DNA of 64,000 nucleotides, from the NCBI GenBank assembly GCA_018110825.1, contig JAGBCL010000105.1, positions 186,001 through 250,000 of the forward strand, in the 5' to 3' direction. The position numbers and the translations under genes are program-made. The stretch is from Oscillospiraceae bacterium (lineage in GTDB: Bacteria; Bacillota; Clostridia; Oscillospirales; Ruminococcaceae). The notes under the pieces are model-generated. The model saw nothing but the letters and a program-made list of their open reading frames with translations, was not told the DNA's origin and made no database searches. This document shows positions 8,543 to 15,006 of the stretch, piece by piece. Positions within the stretch are counted from its first letter, which is position 1; the number at the start of each line of letters is the position of its first letter.

Positions 8543-8655
8543 AGAGGGAAACCTTTACTTGCTTAGTCAAGGGCACATTTATTTGTGTTAGCTCATCTGC
8601 CACGTGTAGAAAGAGAATCTGAAGACGTCTTGCTTTAAGTAGCAAGGCGTTTTTT
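8543..8655 (+). ncRNA. Candidate small RNA convergent with the DUF3800 operon
   Basis: Roughly 110-nt transcript predicted from its own extended -10 promoter to a strong intrinsic terminator, without an open reading frame. Possible internal pairings are CTTG/CAAG (8558-8571), CACA/TGTG (8575-8588) inside GGCA/TGCC (8572-8601). The terminator stem ACGTCTTGCT (8625-8634) pairs with AGCAAGGCGT (8641-8650) followed by six T. Its loop contains the stop codon of the opposite gene, so the RNA overlaps the 3' end of the DUF3800 operon transcript by about 20 bases. Known from memory: several conserved RNA motifs were named after DUF3800 genes because they occur beside them. Whether this belongs to one of them needs a covariance-model search. 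Confidence 0.6.
8625..8655 (+). terminator. Intrinsic terminator of the small RNA
   Basis: Ten-bp stem with one G-T pair, loop TTAAGT, followed by T8650-T8655. The loop holds the reverse complement of the TAA stop codon of the minus-strand gene (8635-8637). Confidence 0.85.
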
Positions 8656-9165
8656 GTTTATATAATCGTGTGCTTGTTTTAATTCTTCTCTTCTTCTAGG
8701 AGTACCGCTCACCCTATAGCTTGTTATATATAACCAATAATCTGAACGCTCCTCTAAAATAACCAAGTAATTTAATTTGCAATGAAATAATTTCGTGCGA
8801 GTACGATTTGTATTATTATCTTTGTATTCCCAAAATAATATGCCTTTACAACATGTTCCTTCGTTTTTACATGGTTCGTGTTCTATAATTTCTTTTCCCC
8901 ATCGTAGACGTGCAACCCTATCAATATCAGTTTGACAGTCGTCAATCATCGGGTTATTCTTACCCGATATAATATGAAAAAATATTTCTTCTTTTCCCCT
9001 ATACATAGGGTGCCTTCTCATATTAACCTTTTTCCCTTTATAATACCAGTCTACATCGTATATTTCATCACGAAATATTTTATATAAAGCTTCTTCAACT
9101 TCTTCTGTATATATATTATCTGGAATTTTTATGGGTTCAGATATCCACTCACATTCTTTGTACAT
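8635..9165 (-). CDS. Hypothetical protein, possible BECR-fold RNase (toxin-like)
   Basis: 176-residue, AT-rich gene, last in the RHH-DUF3800 operon; its start overlaps the DUF3800 end by 17 bp. I do not firmly recognise it. Features: IFFHIISGKN near residue 62, then RVARLRWGKEIIEHEPC (83-99), a four-cysteine stretch around CKNEGTCCKG, then KLFHCKLNYLVILEERSDYW and YITSYRV before a basic tail with RRREELKQAH. The order of a histidine strand, R..RI.W, a hydrophobic strand YLVILEE and Y.ITSYRV resembles phage barnase/EndoU/RelE-like (BECR) nucleases. That resemblance is from memory and needs a profile search. In context it could be the RNA-cleaving effector of a toxin or defence module. Confidence 0.5.
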   Translation of the reverse strand: MYKECEWISEPIKIPDNIYTEEVEEALYKIFRDEIYDVDWYYKGKKVNMRRHPMYRGKEEIFFHIISGKNNPMIDDCQTDIDRVARLRWGKEIIEHEPCKNEGTCCKGILFWEYKDNNTNRTRTKLFHCKLNYLVILEERSDYWLYITSYRVSGTPRRREELKQAHDYINKKRLAT

Positions 9166-9853
9166 TATTTGGTCTCCACCTTAAAATATCAATTTTACAT
9201 TCATCATGTGTTGTTCTATCTATCGAATAATTTAAAGAGTTTTCTAAATACTTAATAAGCTCTAATTTGGATTTGCTTTCAGTTATTTTTCTTGATTTAT
9301 ATCCTACTAAACCAATTAATAAATCTGACAATTGCAGGAGATTACTTTCTTTTGAATCAATCGGTTGAACTTTAAAATTAAAAACTGGTGGGATCTTTTT
9401 GCTGTTTATCAAACATTCTTCAACCTTTTTTCCTTTTTGATATGACATGGTGTCTTTATAGTCTAAATAAATATGGTTATGACGTCCTAACAGAAAATAT
9501 CTAAACAAAAAATAAACCATTTTATAATAAAAATCGTCATGCGTTTGATTGAATTTCTTGTGATTCAAATATGTTTTATTTATTATAACACACCTAAAAA
9601 GAAGCGACTCTTCATTAAGAAAATACTCTAACAACTCTTTGTAAAATTCAAATTTTGCCGGAGATATTTTAGTGAATTTTATTTCAAACGAGGATTTCAA
9701 GCCATGTTTTAATTTAATGTTTTTTATATTTTGTGATATTCGATATGTTTGCTCCTTTGGGCAAGCAACCGCACCAATAACCATATAATCACTATTGTTG
9801 TTTAATAAATGGCAAGTTTCATCCATATAGTAATTATATATACTTTTACTCAT
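9149..9853 (-). CDS. DUF3800 domain protein (RNase H-like fold)
   Basis: 234-residue protein. MDETCH at residues 11-16 fits the conserved N-terminal D-E of DUF3800 (usually DESG), IYLDYKD near 144-150 supplies a second acidic strand, and ESNLLQLSDLLIGLVGY near 182-198 is the conserved C-terminal Q-x-x-D helix. Families with this pattern are predicted RNase H-like nucleases; no reaction is established to my knowledge. The gene is much more AT-rich than the phage genes beside it, suggesting separate acquisition. It overlaps the RHH gene by eight bases upstream and the next gene by 17 downstream, so the three are translated as a unit. Confidence 0.8.
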   Translation of the reverse strand: MSKSIYNYYMDETCHLLNNNSDYMVIGAVACPKEQTYRISQNIKNIKLKHGLKSSFEIKFTKISPAKFEFYKELLEYFLNEESLLFRCVIINKTYLNHKKFNQTHDDFYYKMVYFLFRYFLLGRHNHIYLDYKDTMSYQKGKKVEECLINSKKIPPVFNFKVQPIDSKESNLLQLSDLLIGLVGYKSRKITESKSKLELIKYLENSLNYSIDRTTHDECKIDILRWRPNNVQRM

Positions 9854-10085
9854 TCGCTTGTTCCTCCGTTTCTGATGTTGACTTTGCAGGAAGTTCAGAA
9901 CGCCCCTCGGCTTTCATTCTATTTACAACTGCTCCGATAACATAAGCATTAAGGCTCTCGCCTGCTGCCGCTGCTGCTTCCTTGAATATTTCACGGTTTC
10001 CTTTTGGAACAACTATTTTAATTTGGTCATAAGCTTTTGCATTGTATTTTTGATTTGCTCTTTTCTGTGCTTCAGTAAGTGCCAT
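9846..10085 (-). CDS. Ribbon-helix-helix (Arc-like) regulator
   Basis: 79-residue protein. DQIKIVVPKGNREIFKEAAA followed by AGESLNAYVIGAVVNRMKAEG is a clear Arc/MetJ ribbon-helix-helix, with an acidic tail. The ATG at 10085 follows AAGGAG by eight bases; the longer frame upstream has no ribosome binding site and would run over the promoter. It is the first gene of the DUF3800 operon. RHH proteins of this kind usually repress their own operon and may act as antitoxins; the three repeats upstream are its likely operators. Base composition is closer to the phage genes than to the DUF3800 gene. Confidence 0.82.
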   Translation of the reverse strand: MALTEAQKRANQKYNAKAYDQIKIVVPKGNREIFKEAAAAAGESLNAYVIGAVVNRMKAEGRSELPAKSTSETEEQANE

Positions 10086-10107
10086 AAAATCAACTCCTTT
10101 TACTATT

Positions 10108-10136
10108 ATTATATCACCATAGTAATATCGGTACAA
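10108..10136 (-). promoter_or_regulatory. Promoter of the RHH-DUF3800 operon
   Basis: On the minus strand TTGTAC (10136-10131) and TATAAT (10113-10108) are separated by exactly 17 bases. The -35 is part of operator repeat 1, so a bound regulator would block it. Confidence 0.75.
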
Positions 10137-10204
10137 GTGTATATGTTACACAAATATATCGGTACAAGTTTGTTTAATATTTATCTTGATATATTGGTAC
10201 AAGT
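10125..10204. repeat. Three direct operator repeats ATATYGGTACAAGT
   Basis: Copies at 10125-10138, 10156-10169 and 10191-10204; the first two are identical and the third differs by one base (T for C). Start-to-start spacing is 31 and 35 bases, about three helical turns. Copy 1 overlaps the leftward -35 and copy 3 lies between the rightward -35 and -10. These are likely RHH binding sites controlling both directions. Confidence 0.75.
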
Positions 10205-10214
10205 GTAGTATAAT
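10186..10214 (+). promoter_or_regulatory. Rightward promoter opposite the DUF3800 operon
   Basis: TTGATA (10186-10191), 17-base spacer, TATAAT (10209-10214). The spacer contains operator repeat 3. It drives the 91-residue gene at 10268. Confidence 0.75.
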
Positions 10215-10267
10215 GATATCAAGGTCAAGGACAAAGACCAAATAACAATTCAAAGGAGCGTGCTTTT

Positions 10268-10543
10268 ATGAGTACAACAGAACTTACAAGCAAAATCGAG
10301 AACATCAAGACTTTACAGACAATGATTGATGAATTGACAGCGGAAATGGAAGCGGCAAAAGATGAGATCAAGGCAGAAATGAACGCACAGGGTGTTGACG
10401 AAATGACGGTTTCCTGCTTCAAGGTACGTTATAAGGAAATCAAGTCAAGCCGTTTCGACAGCACATCATTCAAGCAGACACACGCAGAACTGTATGCACA
10501 GTATTGCAAGCCGACAATCAGCAAGCGTTTTTCAATCGCATAA
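10268..10543 (+). CDS. Hypothetical helical protein of mobile elements
   Basis: 91-residue protein: an N-terminal helical half (IENIKTLQTMIDELTAEMEA) and a C-terminal half with basic/aromatic pattern (FKVRYKEIKSSRFDSTSFKQ, ending PTISKRFSIA). I recall similar short proteins in Firmicutes prophages and conjugative elements but know no function. An AAAGGAG box precedes the ATG. It is transcribed divergently from the RHH-DUF3800 operon from a promoter carrying the same operator, so it is under shared control and may belong to the module. Confidence 0.7.
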   Translation: MSTTELTSKIENIKTLQTMIDELTAEMEAAKDEIKAEMNAQGVDEMTVSCFKVRYKEIKSSRFDSTSFKQTHAELYAQYCKPTISKRFSIA

Positions 10544-10550
10544 GAAAAGC

Positions 10551-10581
10551 CCCTTTGCAAGGCGGCAACCTTACAAGGGGC
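10551..10581 (+). terminator. GC-rich hairpin after the 91-residue gene
   Basis: GCCCCTT and AAGGGGC, extended by inner AAGG/CCTT pairing, form a stem directly after the stop codon. No T-run follows, so it may be an mRNA-stabilising or attenuating hairpin rather than a full terminator. Confidence 0.45.
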
Positions 10582-10596
10582 ATCAGACAAGCCACA

Positions 10597-10647
10597 GAGA
10601 GCAGCAACGTCCTTAAAATACAGTTTTATTATAACGTTTCTGCTCTC
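10597..10647 (+). repeat. Long inverted repeat in the leader of the 156-residue gene
   Basis: GAGAGCAG plus AACGT (10597-10610) pair with ACGTT plus CTGCTCTC (10634-10647), one mismatch, 23-base AT-rich loop. It ends 33 bases before the next start. It may be an operator or a leader hairpin. Confidence 0.5.
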
Positions 10648-10679
10648 AAATGTCAAGATACAGAGAGGAAGTTTTTATT

Positions 10680-11150
10680 ATGGCAAAGGTAACAGCAAAG
10701 AAAATTACAAGCAAAGCAAAGAATAGCAATGCTGCATCAAAACACATCAAAATGGACGAACAGAAATTTATATCAATTTACAGAGCAGCCGACAATGCCG
10801 CACGATACGCATTGAAAAGGACTACGGCACACTTTGCAACCACCAAACAAGCATTTGACAAAGCAAAATTTAACGCTTATGCTTATGAACGCATAGGAGA
10901 ATATAGGACGTATGAAAAGGCTGTAGATGTTATAAATGATGAATTTGCGTTAAGTCATTGGTACATAGAACAGATAAATGCTATTGTAGAGGTTGCGAAA
11001 GAATATGAAAACACAGGCGGCACAAGCAATACATTTATGGCGTTATTTGGTGCGATTGAAACAATTATTAAAAATGCAAATGACACATTGATAAAAGGCG
11101 AACAGCGTATTATTTCTATAATCCCCTCAGAAGAAAAACAGCTTGAATAA
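10680..11150 (+). CDS. Hypothetical protein of the integrated element
   Basis: 156-residue protein starting at the ATG eight bases after GAGAGGAAG. The first 25 residues are Lys/Ala-rich (VTAKKITSKAKNSNAASKHI), the rest is predicted helical with many Tyr and Ala (ADNAARYALKRTTAHFATTK). No motif recognised, no signal peptide or membrane helix. It is the last gene of the element before the attachment site, a position often used by cargo genes, but no function can be assigned. Confidence 0.65.
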   Translation: MAKVTAKKITSKAKNSNAASKHIKMDEQKFISIYRAADNAARYALKRTTAHFATTKQAFDKAKFNAYAYERIGEYRTYEKAVDVINDEFALSHWYIEQINAIVEVAKEYENTGGTSNTFMALFGAIETIIKNANDTLIKGEQRIISIIPSEEKQLE

Positions 11151-11185
11151 AATCGGAGTTTTCGGAGTCCCTAAAAAGAAGAAGA

Positions 11186-11212
11186 ACGGCGGCAGAAATG
11201 CCGCTGTTTTTT
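11186..11212 (+). terminator. Intrinsic terminator at the right end of the element
   Basis: Nine-bp stem with a GAAA tetraloop (core GCGGCA / TGCCGC) followed by TTTTTT (11207-11212). It closes transcription of the last element gene. Confidence 0.85.
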
Positions 11213-11249
11213 GTGCGCCATTTGTGCGCCGTTTATACTTTTGTGCGCC
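11210..11249. repeat. Three copies of TTTGTGCGCC, probable integrase arm-type sites
   Basis: Identical 10-mers at 11210-11219, 11221-11230 and 11240-11249, about 100-140 bases inside the element from the attachment core. Short direct repeats at this distance are typical arm-binding sites of tyrosine integrases; binding is inferred. Confidence 0.6.
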
Positions 11250-11348
11250 ATATCAGACGTGAGCAGGTAAAAAGTTCCACCCGCTCAAACGTCGAAATAT
11301 AGCCGTTTGTTAAAGATTGTGAAAGCATACAAAAACATAAAACGACAA

Positions 11349-11393
11349 CTCCGACTCTGAAGGCCGCTGGTTCGAATCCAGTCGGGCGCGCCA
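11349..11393 (+). other. Attachment site: 3' fragment of tRNA-Arg(CCG)
   Basis: The 45 bases reproduce a tRNA from the anticodon loop to CCA: loop CTCCGAC with anticodon CCG (11351-11353), anticodon stem 3' strand TCTGA, variable loop, T-arm GCTGG-TTCGAAT-CCAGT, acceptor strand CGGGCGC, discriminator G, CCA (11391-11393). The bases before 11349 do not pair with the anticodon stem, so this is not a whole tRNA. It is the right-hand copy left by integration into the tRNA gene; the intact gene should lie left of position 1. Confidence 0.88.
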
Positions 11394-11427
11394 ATCCCCT
11401 ATACTTTTGTATAGGGGATTAAATTTT
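11393..11427 (+). terminator. Original tRNA-Arg terminator, displaced by the insertion
   Basis: Perfect 12-bp stem AATCCCCTATAC / GTATAGGGGATT with a TTTT loop, directly after the tRNA CCA and followed by AAATTTT. It must once have ended the tRNA transcript that now lies beyond the other end of the element. Confidence 0.8.
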
Positions 11428-11430
11428 ATA

Positions 11431-11465
11431 CAAAAAAATCGGAAGCACCGAATGGTACTTCCGAT
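11431..11465 (-). terminator. Terminator of the chemoreceptor gene
   Basis: ATCGGAAG(C)ACC / GGT(A)CTTCCGAT hairpin (11438-11465), followed on the minus strand by the T-run complementary to 11432-11438. Confidence 0.85.
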
Positions 11466-11483
11466 AATTTTTTAGGTAATCTA

Positions 11484-13550
11484 TTATGCCTTGAGTTTGC
11501 TGACCTGTTCTCTGAGAACCTGAGACTGACCGCTGAGCTGTTCGCAGGAAGCCGCAGTTTCTTCCGCTGTAGCGGAGTTCTGCTGAACAACCTCGGAAAT
11601 CTTTTCGATACCGACTGTAACCTGCTGAACTGCCTCTGCCTGAGCGTTGGAAGCATCAGAGATTTCATCAATGAGATTGCTTGTTTCCTTAGCCTTGTCA
11701 GTAATTTCAGCCATTGATTCAACAGCTGCACGTACAAGTTCTGCACCGTCATTTACAGCGAGAACTGTTGCAGAGATAAGGTCTGTTGTGTTCTGAGCAG
11801 CTTCGGAGCTCATTTCTGCAAGGTTTCTTACCTCGTCAGCAACAACCGCAAAGCCTCTGCCTGCGTCGCCTGCTCTTGCAGCTTCGACAGCAGCATTGAG
11901 AGCAAGGATGTTTGTCTGGAAAGCAATATCTTCGATAGTCTGAATGATGTTGCCAATCTGAGAGGATTTAGTTTCAATATCACGCATAGCGTCCATGACA
12001 CGGCGCATATCCTCGTTCTGGAGAATAGCCTTTTCTTCCACGCCGGCGGAAAGTTCCTTCGCATGGAGGGCATGCTCTGCGTTGACCTGAGTCTTGTCGT
12101 AAATAGAATTGATAGTGCTTGTAAGTTCCTCGATAGCACCTGCCTGAGTTGTTGTACCTTCAGCAAGCATCTGTGAACCGTTAGCCATCTGTTCTGCACC
12201 GTTGAGAACCTGTTCAGAGGAATCATTTATGTTTCTTACAACGTCAGAAAGCTTGTTCTGGATTTGACCGAATGACTGTTCAATCTGTTCAAAGTCGCCG
12301 ACATAGCTAATAGCTGGCTTAGCGGTAAAGTCGCCGTCAGCCATAGAATTGAGTATGCCTGAAATATCCTGAATGTAAGCGGAAAGATTGTATTTTGTGT
12401 TCTGAAGTGAACGAGCAAAGTCACCGACTTCGTCATTACGGAATTTATAGTCAGAATCAGGCACGCTGAGGTTACCGCGGCTCATATTATCAGCAAGTTC
12501 ATTTACAGCGACGATAGGACGTGAAATAACCTTCTTGACAAAGATTACAACAACAACAAATGCTGCAACGATAATTACAAGTGCTGCAATAACAGAAATA
12601 ACAATTACGCTGTTGAAAGCTTCTGTACTTTTGCTTGTAGGGATACCTGAAAAATAAGCACCGCAAGCATTACCATAGATGTCGATTATAGGTTCATATG
12701 TAGCATAATAATTAACTTTGCCGATTTTATCCTTGCCGCTGAAAGTTTCTTCCTTTGCAAGCACAACTTCAGCAACATCTTTATTGAGAGGTGCATCAGT
12801 AACTCTTGTTCCGTCAGCGTTCATAATAGTTGTACCACCGATTAATTCGCTGCCAAAAAGAGCAACCTCACAGCCTGTCTGGTCCTTGATTGTGTCAAGG
12901 TAAGTGGAAGCACTAAGGTCATAGCCAAGATAGCAAATACCTACAACAGTATTTCCTCCGTAAACAACAGGTGCTGTAAAAACTATGCTGATAGGAACAT
13001 TTTCGTCAGCATAGAAGCCGTATTGGTTAAAATCTGTATGTTTGGTAGGGTTATATTCATCAACAATTGTAGTATCGCAGGCAACTGACTTTGAAACATC
13101 ATATGTAGCAAGATTATAGTTGTTGCTGCTCCAAAGCATGTTACCTTCAGCGTCTGTAAACATACAGAAGGTGTTTTCGTCAAATTCAGCAGACTTGTAT
13201 ATTTCAGCAAATGTACCTACATATCCGTCTTTCAAAGCATTACGCATCTTGGTATCGGAGTTCCAGAGTTTGAATACATTTTCCAGCTCATGCTGTTTTG
13301 TTGCCACGTCAGCCTTAAGTACGTTAACGCCTATGCTTGACATTGAAGTATATGTATCATCATTATGGTTGGAACTAAGGGAAATTGAAATAATCAATGT
13401 AACAGCGATACTGAAAGTGATAATGATACCAACAATCAGACACATGAGACCTTCGATTTTGGTCATTTTCAGTGCATTCAAATTCAATTTAGAAGGCATA
13501 TTAATCTTAGGCAACTTAAATTTAGGTATATTAATTTTAGGTTTTTTCAT
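11484..13550 (-). CDS. Methyl-accepting chemotaxis protein with extracellular Cache-type sensor
   Basis: Chemoreceptor of 688 residues that would signal to CheA/CheW. The start at 13550 follows GAGGTGG by six bases. Residues 1-33 are an unusual basic stretch built of K-I/F-x-I/L-P/N units before the first membrane helix (about 38-62). About 63-310 is an extracellular Cache-like sensor ([19 protein letters not shown]). A second membrane helix, a HAMP domain ([20 protein letters not shown]) and the coiled-coil signalling domain follow, with the hairpin tip [20 protein letters not shown], a slight variant of the usual tip. No flagellar or che genes are in the window. Confidence 0.9.
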   Translation of the reverse strand: MKKPKINIPKFKLPKINMPSKLNLNALKMTKIEGLMCLIVGIIITFSIAVTLIISISLSSNHNDDTYTSMSSIGVNVLKADVATKQHELENVFKLWNSDTKMRNALKDGYVGTFAEIYKSAEFDENTFCMFTDAEGNMLWSSNNYNLATYDVSKSVACDTTIVDEYNPTKHTDFNQYGFYADENVPISIVFTAPVVYGGNTVVGICYLGYDLSASTYLDTIKDQTGCEVALFGSELIGGTTIMNADGTRVTDAPLNKDVAEVVLAKEETFSGKDKIGKVNYYATYEPIIDIYGNACGAYFSGIPTSKSTEAFNSVIVISVIAALVIIVAAFVVVVIFVKKVISRPIVAVNELADNMSRGNLSVPDSDYKFRNDEVGDFARSLQNTKYNLSAYIQDISGILNSMADGDFTAKPAISYVGDFEQIEQSFGQIQNKLSDVVRNINDSSEQVLNGAEQMANGSQMLAEGTTTQAGAIEELTSTINSIYDKTQVNAEHALHAKELSAGVEEKAILQNEDMRRVMDAMRDIETKSSQIGNIIQTIEDIAFQTNILALNAAVEAARAGDAGRGFAVVADEVRNLAEMSSEAAQNTTDLISATVLAVNDGAELVRAAVESMAEITDKAKETSNLIDEISDASNAQAEAVQQVTVGIEKISEVVQQNSATAEETAASCEQLSGQSQVLREQVSKLKA

Positions 13551-13591
13551 ATCTGGCCACCTCATTTTTCTATATATAAAGGGTTTCTAAA

Positions 13592-13621
13592 ATTATACCA
13601 TATTTAAGCGGAAATAGTCAA
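13592..13621 (-). promoter_or_regulatory. Promoter of the chemoreceptor
   Basis: Minus strand TTGACT (13621-13616), 18-base spacer, TATAAT (13597-13592), preceded by TGG so partly extended. It is a housekeeping-type rather than a flagellar sigma promoter. Confidence 0.7.
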
Positions 13622-13778
13622 TAACCATTTTGCTTGATTTATCCCTTTTTTTTTAGATATTTTGTACATTGAGTGCACTTTAGGAAAAGAAATTTTTGTA
13701 TAATTCAGAAATAATTTATACATAATCAACGAACGGTTATTGGCGTGTACGAAAAAGCATTCAGTAAGCACGGGCTTT

Positions 13779-14810
13779 TTACATGGTAAACGGCTGCACA
13801 AAATTCAGATATGCATAGGAAGCAAACACAATCCACCAGCAGATTGATGTAATGAAAACAGGCCATGTTCTTGCCTTGCCTGCAGGAGTAGGTATACGCA
13901 TATTGCGTCCTTTTACAAGTACAATTATTCCGACTATAAGTGCTGCAAGCATAAATCCCATTCTGTATGCAAAGATGCAGATAATCGGAATGAGTGCTTC
14001 GGGAGTAATCATTTCTGCCGCAGTCATAACATCTCCGTTCAGCATGTTGTTGAAAAGGTCGGGTGCGGAATATTGCAGCCAGCAGTTGCATACCGTGCCC
14101 ATGGTATTGAGGATAATATGAGTAAAAATCGCAGGAACAATCGAACCGCTTTTTATGGTTACAACTGCAAGAGGTATTCCTACAAGAAAACCGAGGATTG
14201 CCTGCTGGTAATTCTGGTGCATAAGACCGAAAACAGCTGCCGAAAGGAAGATTGCAAATCGTTCGTTGTATTTTCTCATAGACTGGAGAATCACGCCTCT
14301 GTAAAGGAGTTCCTCAAGAACAGGACCTAACAGACAGGCATAGAAATACATTATCAGATTGCCGCTGAGGGAGGTTTTGGCACTCAGGTCAACGGTTGCA
14401 CCTTCAAGTCCGAAAAAGCCGAGAATTGCCGTTATTGCCGCAGCGATATATGCCGCCGCAGTCTGCAGACCTACCGAAAGCGTAACAAGCTTTGCAACAG
14501 TACCTCCCGTGTAGCCTTCACGGGTAAAAAGCGGTTTGAAATCAAGTTTCAGAAGTGTTATACCGATAATAATCGAAACTGTCTCCGCAAGAATCGGCAT
14601 GCCGCAGGAAAAAATCACTTCAGTGAAATCAGTCCAGAATTCTTTGCCGAATGCCGCTTCAAGGACAATCTTCATACCTCTTGAAACTACATTGAAAATA
14701 AAAGTATTAATTATAAGTATCAGACCAACCATGTTGTAGCGGAAACGAATTGCTCTTTTTTCGGCAGGGTCGGGAATGACAGATACCTGAGTGTTAGATA
14801 TATATTCCAT
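13779..14810 (-). CDS. CPBP family intramembrane metalloprotease
   Basis: 343-residue multi-spanning membrane protein. The CPBP (Abi/Rce1-like) motifs are intact: EELLYRG (motif 1, Glu-Glu and Arg), FGLMHQN (motif 2 His) and HIILNT (motif 3 His/Asn). Such proteins cleave prenylated or membrane peptides, or protect against bacteriocins. About eight hydrophobic segments are visible; the C-terminus is hydrophobic with a short tail. It stands alone between the chemoreceptor and a divergent lipoprotein. The related protein at 58213 lacks these residues. Confidence 0.88.
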   Translation of the reverse strand: MEYISNTQVSVIPDPAEKRAIRFRYNMVGLILIINTFIFNVVSRGMKIVLEAAFGKEFWTDFTEVIFSCGMPILAETVSIIIGITLLKLDFKPLFTREGYTGGTVAKLVTLSVGLQTAAAYIAAAITAILGFFGLEGATVDLSAKTSLSGNLIMYFYACLLGPVLEELLYRGVILQSMRKYNERFAIFLSAAVFGLMHQNYQQAILGFLVGIPLAVVTIKSGSIVPAIFTHIILNTMGTVCNCWLQYSAPDLFNNMLNGDVMTAAEMITPEALIPIICIFAYRMGFMLAALIVGIIVLVKGRNMRIPTPAGKARTWPVFITSICWWIVFASYAYLNFVQPFTM

Positions 14811-14935
14811 AGGCTTCCTTTCGTTATTTGCAAATTGTTAATAATATTATAGTACACTGTTTAATCTTTGTCAAGGAAAACGCCCTTTATGCAATTTTAT
14901 ACCCTTGCAGTAATCAAACTGTAACGGAAATGTAA

Positions 14936-14964
14936 TTGAATTTTGCGTTGCTTAATGGTATAAT
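14936..14964 (+). promoter_or_regulatory. Promoter of the lipoprotein gene
   Basis: TTGAAT (14936-14941), 17-base spacer, TATAAT (14959-14964). Confidence 0.75.
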
Positions 14965-15006
14965 TTATTAAGATGAAAACAATTACAAGGGAAGGAGGAT
15001 GTTGAT

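Noticed and set aside
8531-8655. Type III toxin-antitoxin RNA
   Set aside because: No tandem repeats typical of ToxI-like antitoxins, and the RNA is convergent to the protein genes rather than directly upstream.
10125-10204. CRISPR array
   Set aside because: Only three 14-bp repeats, irregular spacing, each overlapping promoter elements, no cas genes.
11210-11249. CRISPR or plasmid iterons
   Set aside because: 10-mers too short and too close to the attachment core; arm-type sites fit better.
11349-11393. Complete tRNA-Arg gene
   Set aside because: Only the part from anticodon loop to CCA is present; the bases before it do not complete the anticodon, D or acceptor stems.
1-11393. Retron or reverse-transcriptase system
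   Set aside because: No reverse transcriptase motif in any frame of the element.
13779-13880. Separate gene at the end of the CPBP gene
   Set aside because: Short plus-strand and minus-strand frames there are shadows of the CPBP coding frame.
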